Positions 10,990 through 22,532 of a stretch of DNA of 64,000 nt are shown in pieces. The notes under the pieces are model-generated. The model had not been told where the DNA came from, searched no databases, and saw nothing but the letters and a program-made list of their open reading frames with translations. The position numbers and the translations under genes are program-made. Location of the stretch: contig JAHLMK010000010.1 in the NCBI GenBank assembly GCA_019915135.1, positions 1,488,001 through 1,552,000 on the forward strand, given 5' to 3'. This DNA is from Strobilurus pachycystidiatus. Taxonomy: Eukaryota; Basidiomycota; Agaricomycetes; Agaricales; Physalacriaceae. Position 1 is the first letter of the stretch. Each line of letters opens with the position of its first letter.

Positions 10990-12880
10990 ATGGCCTCCAA
11001 GATAGTACAAGACGGGCCCGCCGTGGGCAATGGGGCTAACGACACCATAGACGACGAAACGGCCACTCCTGCCGTCTCGGTTCCTGATACCGGCGACACT
11101 GGCGAGGGCGGCAAGCTCAAGATGATCGTGTCTCTCGTCAAGAAATGCCTCGGCGTCAAGGACATCGCTACCATGTGTGTTGCAGCGCGCTCCCGCCCGC
11201 CAGTTGCTTATCCTTTATCGTGTTTTAGGCGACTATCATTACCCGCATCGTTGTTGGAGCCGATACCGAACCTCGAATGGTCGCAGTACCTGGACCGCCC
11301 CGACATATTCGCTGCGTGAGTGCGCTCGCCCGACTCTTGTTAGCGCCCCCTTCGACGCTGACGCCGTCTTGCAGCATCAATGATTCCGAGGATCCCTTTG
11401 AGCGAATGCTGGCAGTGTTGCGCTTTACATTCACGAAAGACCTCAAATATGTGGTGCGTAGCCGCTCCAAGCTCCCCTGGCGCCGTCGTTGACGTTGCGC
11501 AGTCGGGCAGGGTGTTCAAACCGTACAACTCCGTGTTAGGAGAGCACTTCCGCGCCCACTGGGACGTCGTTCCCGTTGAATACCAGGATCAATCACCCAT
11601 CGCCGCCGCCTCATACTCGAAGAGCGCCTCCAACCTCAACGTTGACACCGCCAGCATGAAGAGCGGGCGCAGCTCCAAGAGCACATTCAGCGCTATCAGC
11701 TCGCGCAAGAGCCCCTCGACCGCCGCCACGTCGCTCGGTGACGACGCCCCAAATGCGCAGATGTCCAACCTCAACCTCGACGCCAACAAGCTGCGCATCG
11801 TGTACGTCACGGAGCAGGTGTCGCACCACCCACCCGTCTCCGCCTACTATGCATCCTGTCCGGCGCGTTCGTTGGAGATGTCAGGCATCGACCAAATATC
11901 CGCCAAGGTTGCCGGAACGACGATAAAGGTCATCCCCGGCGGCTACAACCAGGGCCTTTTCGTCAACATCACCGACGGCCCAGGCAAGGGCGAGAAATAC
12001 CGCATGACGCACCCCGTTGCCAGCGTCAACGGTATCCTTCGGGGGAGCTTCTATATCACGGTCGGCGATACCACCATTGTGACGTGCAGTGGCGGCAAGT
12101 CTGGTGCGAAGTTCAGGTCCATAATCGAGTACAAGGAGGAGGTCAGCCTATCTGTCTATCGCATGTCCTTAAAACTAATATCACTTTAGTCTTGGTTAGG
12201 GAAAGCGCGATTCCGTTTGGAGGGCATTGTCCATCTCGTTCCCGAAGCCGATGCCGCCAAAGCAGAAGGCTGGAAAGCAATCAAGGATGTCCCTAGGTCG
12301 TTAGTTGTCGCTGAGTTCGACGGTTCGTGGCGCGGCCTCATCCGGTGGAGGCGTATTGGTTCCGGTTCATACATGGACACCACCTCTTCGTCTTCCTCCT
12401 CTCCGGCCCCCGTACATGTCTCCTTGCCTCGCTCGAACGCCACCTCGAAAGCCGACCTCTCGATCGACAGCGAGTACGAGACGCTCATCGACTTGAGCCA
12501 GATGGAAGTGATACCCAAGCAGGTGCGGCCGATTGAGAAGCAGCTACCACACGAGAGCCGGCGGTTGTGGAACGATGTTACGCAAAAGCTGGTCAACAAG
12601 GAGTTTTCGGACGCGACGAGGGAGAAGGTTGCGATTGAGCAGAAGCAGAGAGATGATGCGGCGGAGAGGAAGAAGAAGGGTATTGAGTGAGACCTAGCCT
12701 TTCTTTCATTCGCTTCGTTGCTGATGGTTGTGTAGGTTCGTGCCCAGATACTTCGAGAAGGACATCTCGACGGGGATACCCACTCTCACCGAGGAGGGAC
12801 GGCAAGCCGTCCAGGAAGAGCTCGCCGAGCCGCATGACTACCATATAGTCGGCTCGAAGGACGCGCAGCTGTCTTCATAG
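10990..12880 (+). CDS. Oxysterol-binding protein family lipid transfer protein
   Basis: Cytosolic lipid-binding and exchange protein of the OSBP/ORP family, which moves sterols or phospholipids between membranes. Six exons (10990-11174, 11229-11315, 11375-11453, 11503-12141, 12190-12686, 12736-12880) join in frame to 543 residues. The ORP domain is complete. LKMIVSLVKKCLGVKDIATM and LPASLLEPIPNLEWSQYLDR are near its start, KPYNSVLGEHFRAHW is the lid/pocket segment, and EQVSHHPPVSAY is the family signature. A Ser-rich low-complexity insert lies between the pocket segment and the signature. PH and ankyrin domains are absent, so it is a short ORP; the start region looks more like Osh6/Osh7 or Candida OBPa than Osh4/Kes1, which is inference. 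Confidence 0.92.
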
Positions 12881-13691
12881 GACGTGGACGTGCCGACGTG
12901 ATTCTTCACTTAGATGATATGACGACTCGTGGACCTTGCTTAATTCCTGGATCGCATTTACCATATTATACTAATCTTACTCTATTACGAACCAACCCAC
13001 CCACCCATTCATGTACTGTCTTCCTCATTTGATGTCTGCCACGATAATGCATGCTTCTTGTTTCTGGAATCGACGCACTTCTGGTCTGCTGAGGTGGGGA
13101 AATGGCCCCAACATTATCATACTTACTGTTTTCAGTTCGTCGAATCGTCGCTGGCGGCTCGAAGGTGAACCTTCGAGCATGCTCTCCATGAGCACGTCTG
13201 GTCGAATCGTCTTCTCTCTTGCCATTGACTCGACAAAATTAATGCAAGCTATGCAGTCTAGGCTACGAACGCTCGTGGACAGGGAGAAGTGCGCGAAAAG
13301 CTCATGAGCTCTGCACTACTAGGCGCCACTGGTGCACTGCATTTCCGAAGACAACCCGCCAGATTGAGCCGAGATCTTCGGCTTACATACATAAGAATTC
13401 AATACTCTAGTCTTGTCTTTTCGGGGGCGACTGTCGACAGCGACGGGTGAGTCCGAGGCACGTGCCATGTGCGGGTACGTTCAGCATCCTGGACCTCATT
13501 TTCTCGATGTGGTACAACGTCTAGGTGATGATTTCAGAGGAAACAGATATAATACGGTAACATAGTCTGAATGAAACTCGTACATAAGTTGGAGAAAGGA
13601 AAAGAAAAGAGAAATTTACACAGGAAACTCTGAGATTGGATGGGTACTTGGAGTGAGTACCAGCTAGCTAACTTGAACTTAGTAGTGGCAA
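12881..13691. other. Intergenic stretch between convergent genes
   Basis: 3' regions of the plus-strand oxysterol-binding gene and the minus-strand gene at 13692. Short frames such as 13011-13307 have no recognisable content. Confidence 0.45.
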
Positions 13692-14567
13692 TTACCTCCT
13701 GCCAGTGGGGCCACTGTAATAGCTCCGGCTACCCCCACTGCCGCTGGGCCCAGCGGCTGGCTGTTGCACCCGGGTGGCGACAAGGAGATCAATATCCAAA
13801 GGTTTATGCAACGCCCGAGCCCAGTCATGATCTGCTGTCATCCAACACTCACGAGCAACTCCGGCTTGCAAGACTCTTTGGATTCTCCACTGAAACTTCG
13901 CACCACGAGGATGATTGTTTTCAGCGTATGGCTTGACATAATAGGTCACCCTGGTAGGAAAGTTGGACACATTGGAGTAGAAGTCCATCCACACCACTTC
14001 TTCACTCAAATTGGCACCCTTATCCGACCGTATGTCTGGCAGTTCTCTGGGGAGTAGTCGCTGGACTTGTCTGAACTTGGGAATACCAGCTAGCGTGACG
14101 AGTGTCTTGCGTATGAAGTCGTTGTCAAGTGGGACAGCCTCGTTGTAAGACCGGAGATGTTTATTCTCCCAGAAATTCATCTGGGGTGGCTGTGGTGCAC
14201 TGGCAAGTGGACTCTGTACAGGCCCGGATGGTACCCACTGACCAGAAGATGACAAGGACAGCCGCTGCATCTGAGACGCAAAATTGCCAGGTACTTGCCC
14301 GTATGGTCCGGTGTGCGAACCGTGTGACGAGTGAGACTGAGCAGGGTTTTGCCCAAAGTAGTGGGAGCCGGGAGTCATGTACGGGTCTTGGCTCGGAACT
14401 GGGACTGCGTGACGAAGTGTTGGGTCTCGGCTGCAATGCTCTTCCCAGCTTGGTGGCTGGAATGTATTCGTGGCGGCGTGCGACGGATACTGTCCTTGGT
14501 AAGAGCCTGACATTACTCTTTCGAGGTACTGTCGTCGACGTTGCTCCTCTGTCGGATTGTTGGACAT
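13692..14567 (-). CDS. Hypothetical Pro/Gln/Ser-rich protein with conserved-looking C-terminal half
   Basis: Intronless frame of 291 codons starting MSNNPTEEQRRRQYLERV. I do not recognise the family. Residues 1-140 are disordered (Ser, Pro, Gln, Gly, Tyr, His). The C-terminal half has the look of a globular domain (NEAVPLDNDFIRKTLVTLAG, VVWMDFYSNVSNFPTRVTYY, KFQWRIQRVLQAG), and the tail is Gly/Ser/Arg-rich. The ATG has a good context (GTCAATATGT). The frame is open further upstream but without another ATG. A TATA box (minus strand, about 14724-14732) lies some 160 bases upstream. Confidence 0.65.
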   Translation of the reverse strand: MSNNPTEEQRRRQYLERVMSGSYQGQYPSHAATNTFQPPSWEEHCSRDPTLRHAVPVPSQDPYMTPGSHYFGQNPAQSHSSHGSHTGPYGQVPGNFASQMQRLSLSSSGQWVPSGPVQSPLASAPQPPQMNFWENKHLRSYNEAVPLDNDFIRKTLVTLAGIPKFRQVQRLLPRELPDIRSDKGANLSEEVVWMDFYSNVSNFPTRVTYYVKPYAENNHPRGAKFQWRIQRVLQAGVARECWMTADHDWARALHKPLDIDLLVATRVQQPAAGPSGSGGSRSYYSGPTGRR

Positions 14568-14723
14568 ATTGACCGTGCTTATAGGCAGGAATGAGACGGA
14601 GATACGATGTCGGTAAGTGAGGACTGGGAAGAGGTGCAAAGATGGCTCAGAAGCCACTGCCAGTGGCAATGAAAGGAAATTGCTTGGAGCAGTGGTGAGG
14701 TTTCTCGTTACTGGTTACTCCCC

Positions 14724-14732
14724 TTATATATC
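14724..14732 (-). promoter_or_regulatory. TATA box for the gene at 13692-14567
   Basis: GATATATAA read on the minus strand, about 160 bases before the start codon, consistent with a 5' leader of roughly 130 bases. Confidence 0.4.
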
Positions 14733-14850
14733 AATCGCACCCATAGTCCCCGTTTTAATTGCGTGAAGACGCCGCAGAAAGAAGCGCCGCGCCTTCAATC
14801 GAAGGCTGTTGAAGCGCAGGTCACTTGCGTTCTTCTCTCCGGTTGCCAAA

Positions 14851-14919
14851 TACAGCGCCGCAACGTCGAGGTTTGACGCTCATCAAACCGATAGAAGTCC
14901 AGTTAAATCGATAGCAAGG
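14851..14919 (+). repeat. Direct repeat, copy 1
   Basis: Starts TACAGCGCCGCA and shares CATCAAA, CAATAGA/CGATAGA and AATCGATA/GATCGATA blocks in the same order and spacing with 15028-15096. Both copies are 69 bases. Confidence 0.5.
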
Positions 14920-15027
14920 CATGAGGTGTTGACGGTGATGGATCCTCACCTCCGATGGCTCTTGGAAAGTGAGTTCGTAACCGAGGTCTCGAACGGTTAC
15001 GTCCCTCTCTGAGATTGTGCAGAATGC

Positions 15028-15096
15028 TACAGCGCCGCATCACTGAAGCTCGACACACATCAAATCAATAGAGGCTCTATTAGATCGATACCCAGG
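15028..15096 (+). repeat. Direct repeat, copy 2
   Basis: Diverged copy of 14851-14919. It is offset by 177 bases, in direct orientation, non-coding in any recognisable frame, with similarity of roughly two thirds by eye. Confidence 0.5.
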
Positions 15097-16821
15097 TGTC
15101 CAGTCTCTACGATGATCCTGCGGGCTGCCTCGTGCATCTGGAGCGCCACTTTCTTTGAAGGCCTTTGGAGAGTCACCAACTTATGCTGTGCCAACTCACC
15201 AGCTAATCATGTGTCCAATAGTTGTATGAGCGCATTGTACTCCACGCCCTGAGAAAGACGAAGGTGAAAGACAAAATATACACTGCGCTTACTCAAAGAT
15301 CGAGCGGGCCGACTCCCATATTGACTCGCGGGATGTCTTCGAGTCAGTCTCTGATCTTCTTCGGTCCTGAGTAATGGAATGATAGCCTCCCAACACGCCC
15401 TACAGCTCTGTCAAATTGCTACAGCATCATCATGAGACGATCACTGTAGAGCACAGAACTAGGCCTGCACAGAAGCCGCAAAATGGGCAGAAGACAGCGT
15501 CCGCTGATGAGCACCTCTGAGTTCAGACATCGAGGAAGCAGGTAGTCGCAGACGCAGAAAACTCCGAGCTGAGAAGAGCAGCGAGCACGCAGCGAGACTG
15601 TGACTCGTGAGAGCTCGTGAACACTTCGGTACTCGGGTTATCGGTCCGATCTGACTCGGATTCGTGCCTGACCCTGCCACGCCGGGTTGCCTTCTCTCCG
15701 TCATGTTCGTCGCCGAGCAGCTATGCCCCGCCGCCCAACTTCTCACTAAAGGCCACTAGAATAAGACGAGACTGAAACATTCCTTCTCTCCGTTTCTTGG
15801 TGAGTATACTTTTTCTTCAATGTCCATCAAATCAGTGAACATTGTCCAAACCGAACGCAGGAAGGTGCTGTTCTCCAGCAAGGCTGCCTCCCTTGGCTAT
15901 CTCCACCGCGCTGAATAGTGTGCATGATTGCCGTCCCATTTCCCACTACCCTTGGCGCGAGTCCCTCGAAGACTGCTTCCCCTGCCAAATTTCCCAACCT
16001 GGTCCTGTTGCGCAAACTTTATTCTTACAAGGCGTCGTCTCGAAGTCAATGCACAGCAGCAATTTGGATGATATTGCCGCAACTAGCCCCGCCATCTTTC
16101 TCTTACCACTTATATCTGCAATGCCCCGGAGAAAGTCTTGAACCAGCCATTGCACGTCGTACGGCCATATGCGTCCCCTCAATCCTGTGGAATTACGATG
16201 GTTGACCATGCCATACCCGGATGCTCGATCACACGTGGCGGCTGCCTAGACACGACGACAAAAAGTCGTTCTGTATTGCCATCCAGGACCGTGCGAAATC
16301 GGCAGTGCTATGTAGGCGCATCTTCTTCGGTGACCCGCACTCGGGATGTGGATGATTGGTCGCTTACCAGCCCACCAGCTCACCAACTCACGTGCGGGAA
16401 AGATCTTGTCAGTGTCCATTTGGATCAGGCGATACACATACACGACCATCGATGCTGTTTGTAATACTTTGTATCACTGCGGAGCTCATGGACAGCAACA
16501 GAGGACGGCACGCCTATGAATGACACGCGTCCTTTGCCGACGTCGTGGAACGGGTGTCTGTGGTGTCGCACGTAGGTCATGCCTGATACAACAGCGACGT
16601 GACACTGAACCTCGCTGCAGGAGATAGCCTCCGATAGTGGTGGACGGGAGCATGTCTCCTTTTCATACCATCGCAACATTCCTCGTTCAGCGCAGAGTAA
16701 CAGCTGAATCCTGCTGCAAGGTATTCGTTTGTCATATCTGTACAACCTTTCGCTCGATGCTAATCTAATCTTGCTATACAGTGTTATTGTTGCTCCACAA
16801 CACCTACCTCTCTATTGAGAG

Positions 16822-17619
16822 TCACTGCAGCTCCAGGTACCATGTATCTGTCTCTCTGGCCCTTTGCGTTAGCCCGACCAGCCTCGTCCTTCCACCCAGA
16901 TACGATAGTCTTTTGAATCTGACATGATCACCGTGTCCTTTCCAATGCGCCTCATGACTGTCTTTGTCTCGCTCTGGACTGTACCCTCCCTCCACCCACG
17001 AACCGGCTTTCAATGCCACGGACGAATGCAGAAATTTCCAGACTCGTGCTATGATGTCCCCCAGCGTCACGAATGCCCTCCCTTGTCTCGGAAACACCAC
17101 TATCACCCACGGAAGGAGTGGGTGTGTGACTGCAAGCGACGGTAGTGGCGGCCTCGTCGCAAACTCGGTGGTTGCCGATGACGGCCAACCTGATTTCACC
17201 ATTGTCCAGGAAAGCGCCAAGTTCATGCTATCCTTGAATGGGACGCGCTCCAGGAAAGGATGCAACACGATGGTTTCGCCTGTGACAGTCTGCGGCGGGA
17301 GAGGCGCGTTCGTGCGCAGTGGGTTGGCGTTGGTGCGGCGATGAGCATTTGGTGCCATGGGTCTTCCGACCGAGTTCCGGATGTGACGTTCATCTGTCGC
17401 GTCTTCGTCGCTGGCGGCGCTCGTCAACGATGGTGCATCACGCAGAATCCCGTCTGTACCCTCCCACTGGCCCGTACCAGCAGTGTTGGATGAAGCACAG
17501 AGGCAATATCGGTGGTTGGGCCAGTACAGACCCAGTCCACCTACAGGAATTGGCGGCGGCACGCTGTCGTGCCTCACGAAAGTGACCACAGACCGCGTCG
17601 TAGGCATGTCTTCATGCAT
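16822..17619 (-). CDS. DUF6699-type basidiomycete protein, first copy
   Basis: Single-exon frame of about 265 codons. The N-terminal 110 residues are disordered. The rest follows the DUF6699 pattern: a short hydrophobic start (ILHPFLERV), FATRPPLPSLAVTHPLLPW, then VTLGDIIARVWKFLH, a charged loop, and a closing FKRLSYLGGRTRLVGL then DTWYLELQ. This is a fungal, mostly basidiomycete, domain of unknown function. The second copy at 31364-32278 shows the same order of blocks. The ATG at 17619 is the first in frame (the next is 17607), but upstream coding exons cannot be excluded because a Ser/Pro-rich frame lies immediately upstream (17654-17884). Confidence 0.55.
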   Translation of the reverse strand: MHEDMPTTRSVVTFVRHDSVPPPIPVGGLGLYWPNHRYCLCASSNTAGTGQWEGTDGILRDAPSLTSAASDEDATDERHIRNSVGRPMAPNAHRRTNANPLRTNAPLPPQTVTGETIVLHPFLERVPFKDSMNLALSWTMVKSGWPSSATTEFATRPPLPSLAVTHPLLPWVIVVFPRQGRAFVTLGDIIARVWKFLHSSVALKAGSWVEGGYSPERDKDSHEAHWKGHGDHVRFKRLSYLGGRTRLVGLTQRARETDTWYLELQ

Positions 17620-19143
17620 ATCTGACAACCTGTTTCTAACATCGGTCTTCTAGTTACGAACCTTGCCAGGAGGAACCTACCAATCGATTCAGTAATGTCT
17701 GTTTACCCGGTGTGGGTGTTGGGGACGTCGTGGATGGGTGGGATGGAAGGACGGTAGTGGTTTGATGGAAAGATGGGCGGGGCAGGGGAAGCAAGGCAGA
17801 TGGTCTTGCGCTGCTTGGTTTTGAAGATTCCCTGACGGCAGGGAAACCTAACCCTAACGTCGCAGGCTGGGTTAGGTTTTGCACAGCATATCTTTCCTGT
17901 CGTTTTCTCTAGTCGCGGCCTCATGGAACGGCGCAGACATTCACTCGGTTTCAGCATTTTCTTGTCATAGTTATCGTCAGTAGTTGATCCTTGGAAAACT
18001 TTCATATGACGGTGGCTTGCAGATCCGAATATATGTTCTGCTTGGTACTTACTATGTATGCGCATAAAATACGCCGCTTCTCCTCCCGATTTAAGTGCAG
18101 TACCTTTATGAGGACTTCAATCTCAATGGTCGGAACATTGGGCTTTCTACGAACATGTTGCCTGCGATATGTACAAATTTCCTGCCCAGCTGGACACGAT
18201 CATAGCTAGTCTTGCTTTACATCTGAAGGGAAACATAACTTCCGAGCCGAGCTTGGCACCTTCAAATCTTGAAAAGCCTACTAATTGACCTCCTCTATTG
18301 ACCCACAGAGTCTCCTCCAGTTCATATATAAGTAGGTAAATTTAGTGGCTGTATCCGCCTCCGTCCTGAAAATGAGAGTGCAGCCGCTTCAGCATCGCGG
18401 GAATAGGGCTCAAGTTCTGCTGAAGCGCAACACCTCACGCAGTGAGACAAGCGTCAAACAGGCCTTCGAGTCGTCCGGATTATCGAAGTCGATTGTGATC
18501 TATTGTAAAGCCGTAGGCGGAATGGAAGATCACCGCCGCTTGCATCACAGCCTAAACAGCTCCGCTGCGACAGATTTGCATACCATAAACTTTGGTATCC
18601 TGAGGTGGTGACTGAGAAAGAGAGCACGTCGACTGAGTATAGGATTCAGTAAAAATAAAACGCCTCGAAGGACTGCTGAGAAGTTGACGGCTCGAACCAT
18701 AATGGAGAACGTACTTGGGAGGCGGATGACCCGCGGGCGTGAAAAATATGAGAAAATATGAGGACTTTGGGATGTGAGGTGCTAATACGACTGGTGGTGT
18801 GGGATAGTGCCGCGTTCAAGCATGGATTGCACGCGGTCTTGGCAAGAGTCTCTGAGCTGGCCTTAGTCGCTGACCGCCTGTGTTCACAGGAATGATCTTT
18901 CCCATGCACCGCATACTACTGGCTTCCCTCAAAATCTGCGCATTGGCCCTATACTCCATCGTAAGTCGAAGCTCGTGTAGCGTGGCGTTACACTTGTGGC
19001 CAATGCCACAATCGTGATCGATGTCCTGGTAGTGCGCCATTATACCCGTGTGAATCGTCTAAGGTTTGCGATGCTATCCCAGTCCATAACATATATTACA
19101 TTCAGTCAGAACAGCACGTGAAAAATCCATCCATCCACTCCTA
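17620..19143. other. Intergenic stretch with a telomere-like inverted repeat
   Basis: No supported gene. It holds the inverted repeat listed at 17844-17879. Short frames at 18345-18611 and 18646-18909 lack recognisable features. Confidence 0.45.
17844..17879. repeat. Perfect 11-base inverted repeat of telomere-like sequence
   Basis: AAACCTAACCC (17844-17854) and GGGTTAGGTTT (17869-17879) are exact reverse complements separated by 14 bases. The arms match the fungal telomere unit TTAGGG with variants. It could fold as a hairpin. Confidence 0.7.
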
Positions 19144-21549
19144 CTATGCATTACCATTAGTTGCTGTCGTCTCCACCGATGACCCAGCCAGCTGCGCCGC
19201 CAGATTCTCCACCACCTCATCCCCCTCCGGAATCGGCGCCTTCCCATCCCATACACCCTGTATCTGCCTCATAGTGCTTTCCAAACTACGCCTCCTCGTA
19301 CTTGGCGAGGTCATCGTCGTGCCCAGACTAGCTTGACGGCCGTGGCCGCGCTTGAAGGGCGTCGATGACGGGGAGGACGGCGACGTGGGCGATGTACCAA
19401 CGGGTGGTGTACCAGGTGTGGCAGTGTTGATGGACGTGGTGCGTGTATGGGTAGGCGTGATGGTCCCGTTCGAAATCGCCGCCTCGATGCTCTCCGCGAC
19501 ACCATTCGCCGCCACAGGGGTGGATGCCTCGGCACTCTCAGACGGCGTGCCAGGAGCAGAGCCAAGAATAGCACGTCCTTCCTCCGAGTCGGCGTCGTAT
19601 AAATCCGGCGGTAAACGTTCGTTTTCAATATCGGATTTACGACTGGACGAGGTGTTAGTGGTAATCCATTTCGAAGATGATGAGACTTACGCATCGTCGA
19701 AACTGCTAATTGCTTCCCGGATACCCTCCGAACCAGATGCAAGAGTACCGTAGGGTAGCGTACTTGAGCCAGACACGCTCTTGAGCTCGGAAACCTTCTC
19801 GGACTCTTCACGAAGCAGCGCGAACACACGAGCCATCCGTCCGACGGCCATAATCTTGTTTTTGATGACCTTTCTGCGCTGGACGGTTTCCTCGGAAGTT
19901 TCTGATGACGGCGAAACGATTTCCTCGTCACTTTCCTCCAGCTCCTCTTTGGTGCAAGTGTTGAGAACGGCAGCGAGCATGTCCGTGACTGAAGAAATTA
20001 GCAAGAGTCGGAAACATAGTTTTGGACTCACTCTTTTCACCAACAAAGGGTAAACTCCACGTAAACACGTCCATGAAATTCGGGAGCCAGTACGGATGAG
20101 GCGTGCAGTTGAACTGGCGGATGTTCATCACGTTGCTCTCGTATTTAAGCACAGCCGCTTTGTTATTATACACGTCCAGATAATTCGGTGCTGAGAAGAT
20201 GGTCATGACAGATGGGAAACCGGTCGTCTTTGTCTTGCGATACATCCGGTACCTGCGGTCGTGTGAGTGGGTGCTGGATCTCAAGAAGATAGGCACGAAC
20301 CCCGCATCCTGTGCCTCGTGCGCGCGAATGATTGACAGCAGATTATTTCTCTCCAAGAATTGACACGCAGCAGTGTAGCTGTCCAACGATTAGGACATCG
20401 CCGTATCCAGATGAATCAGCCTCACGTGAAAAAGTACGAACAGCCACGGACGTGGTTATGCACGAAGCTGTCGGTGTTTGTCTCTGTTCCAAAGTTCTCG
20501 ACGGGGTCGGCCCAGAGGATATCGCACATGAGGCCGTGTGTGGGCGGCTCGCGGAAGCGATCGAGGGCGCGGATGTCGTCGAGCGTGTTGAGCTCAGGCG
20601 AGAGACCACCGTGAATACAGAGGAACTGTTTGTTCATCACCGCTGCGAGCGGGAGCGCGCAGAAAGAGTCCATGCAGGCGTCGTAGATGCGGTCGGAGTA
20701 TTTGTGTTTGCCTGCGAAAAAGATCAGGCGAAATTGGCAGCAACTCGAGAGTCAAACGCACATTCCAGCTTGAAGGTAAAATAGTCGGTCAAATGGCGGC
20801 ACTCGTGATTGCCGCGGAGGAGGAAGAGAGTATTGGGGTACCATATTTTGAGGGCCCATAGGTACAGCACGCACTAGACACGTCGGTCAGGAGGCGGGAG
20901 ACGGCGATAAGAAAGGCGCACCTCTATGCTGAAATATCCGCGATCCACGTAGTCGCCGAGGAAGAGATACCGCGTGTCTGCTGGGCTGCCGCCAACCTCA
21001 AATAGCTTCATCAAGTCATACTGCAAGTATCGTGAGCTCATCGTCGCCGTCGATGACGAGCACTCACATATTGGCCGTGTATGTCTCCGCACACTGCGAG
21101 GAAGAGGTAAAATGCGATGAGCAAGACGGTAGTGGAGCGCATCGGCATGCGGACCTGTTATTGGAGCGTCGACGTTGAGCACATTGGGCTCCCGCCTAAG
21201 CATATCCGTGCCCTTTTCCAGTATCCACAACGCCTGTTCCTCGGTGAGGCGGCCCTCGCGGTAAAAATGGTTCTTCAGGAAGGCGATGTCCGGCTTGGAG
21301 CGGTCCTTGCCGCCGTTGGCGAAAAACTGCTCCGGGGTGGGGACGTGCATCGCGGGCGCTTGGACCTGGGGGGCGGGGGAGTCGGTCACAGCGGCGGGGA
21401 GGGCAGGTGGGGAGACGTACATCTTTAATGACCCGCTCCTGGGTGCTGATGATGCTCCCGTCGTCGAGCTTATGCTGGGTAAAGTCGATCTCGGGGACAG
21501 GCGCCTTGACCGAGATCTGCTCTATCGCCCGTGCCATATGGGTGCTCAT
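19144..21549 (-). CDS. CNA1: Calcineurin A, catalytic subunit of protein phosphatase 2B
   Basis: Calcium/calmodulin-dependent Ser/Thr phosphatase that, with calcineurin B, dephosphorylates Crz1-type factors and controls stress responses and growth. The phosphoesterase motifs are intact: [19 protein letters not shown] and [10 protein letters not shown], then [15 protein letters not shown] and [10 protein letters not shown]. The calcineurin B-binding helix ([17 protein letters not shown]), a calmodulin-binding segment ([19 protein letters not shown]) and an autoinhibitory-like tail follow, then a Ser/Thr/Pro-rich extension. About nine exons; the introns near 21120, 20870, 20720, 20390, 20280, 20000 and 19650 all restore the family sequence. 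The ATG at 21549 ([11 protein letters not shown]) is chosen because basidiomycete homologues start close to this point. An in-frame ATG at 21669 would add 40 residues. Confidence 0.95.
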
Positions 21550-22532
21550 CGTCGCGTGCGCTGTCGTCCGGGTCGTAGCGGTGGGTCTGGTCGTCGTGGG
21601 CGTCGTCGAGCAGCTATGCGCGATGGTGGCAGGAAGCAAGGGGCATGGCTGTGCAGTCCGGCTTTCCATTTCTGTACCTCGCGCCTCCCGATCTTGCCAG
21701 GCCGACACAGATCAGTCCGTTTCCAGGGCGTCCCATTACGCATGTATATAGACCACTTAGAGCACATAAAAGTGCATACACGAGCGTACATTGAAGTCGA
21801 AGCGGGTATAACACTCATTTGTTGGATCAACAGCTATCAGACATAAGAAAATGAATTGGGCCTTGGCGTGTTTAGCTCTAAGTACCGTTGTACAAGGTGA
21901 AGAAGGATCTGCTTGAGAATGTTAAGCAGAACTCGAGGGAAGACAGGCCACGTAGGATATGAGGGCGCGCGCCTCCATCCTTCCGTGAAGCTTAACAATG
22001 ACACAAGGTATCTCAGTAGCTGTTCATGGAAATCAAACAGCTACTTAGGCTCTCCATAAGTACTAGTGCATCAACGATACATCAGACAGCTCCCACTGCC
22101 CTGAGCAACAGAGCCGGATAGCTGTCAAGAACGCCCACTACTAGAGTATGCGTTGATCAGAGCCGTCTAGGTAGATTCAAGAAGGGAAGTACTAAGCAGT
22201 GGAGAGGCAAGTAGCATACCAACAGAAGGAATAATATGCCAAAATCGCTATGACACGTCAGGACACACCGTCTGAAAGACATCGAGAAAAGAAATATCAA
22301 GGATATCAATCATCTCCGCCAACAACCTCACGACCAGAGGTGAACAGAAAGCTCGAACCGAGGAGTGGGAATGTCCTGATCCCTAAACCTCGACACTGTT
22401 TGGTAGGTAATCGCAGGAGAAAATGGAGCCCCCAGCGCGTCTGGGCGCGTTCTAAGATGATAATGAGGTGATGACATTCGGTGAGATGGTTGAACGAAAC
22501 ATAAATTAGTAGCATTGATTACAGAGTTCACG
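21550..22532. other. Upstream region of calcineurin A and 3' side of the UNC-50 gene
   Basis: No supported gene. The first 300 bases are the calcineurin promoter and leader, including an in-frame Thr-rich open stretch. The rest shows only short chance frames. Confidence 0.45.

Larger units (their letters stand above)
14733..16821. other. Intergenic stretch with a diverged direct repeat
   Basis: No supported gene in 2.1 kb. It contains the repeated segment listed at 14851 and 15028. Minus-strand frames at 16246-16449 and 16425-16745 have a coding-like appearance in places but no domain I can name, and I could not join them. Confidence 0.4.

Noticed and set aside
15459..15746. 95-codon Ser/Arg/Ala-rich minus-strand frame
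   Set aside because: Low-complexity composition without start context, TATA box or homology signals.
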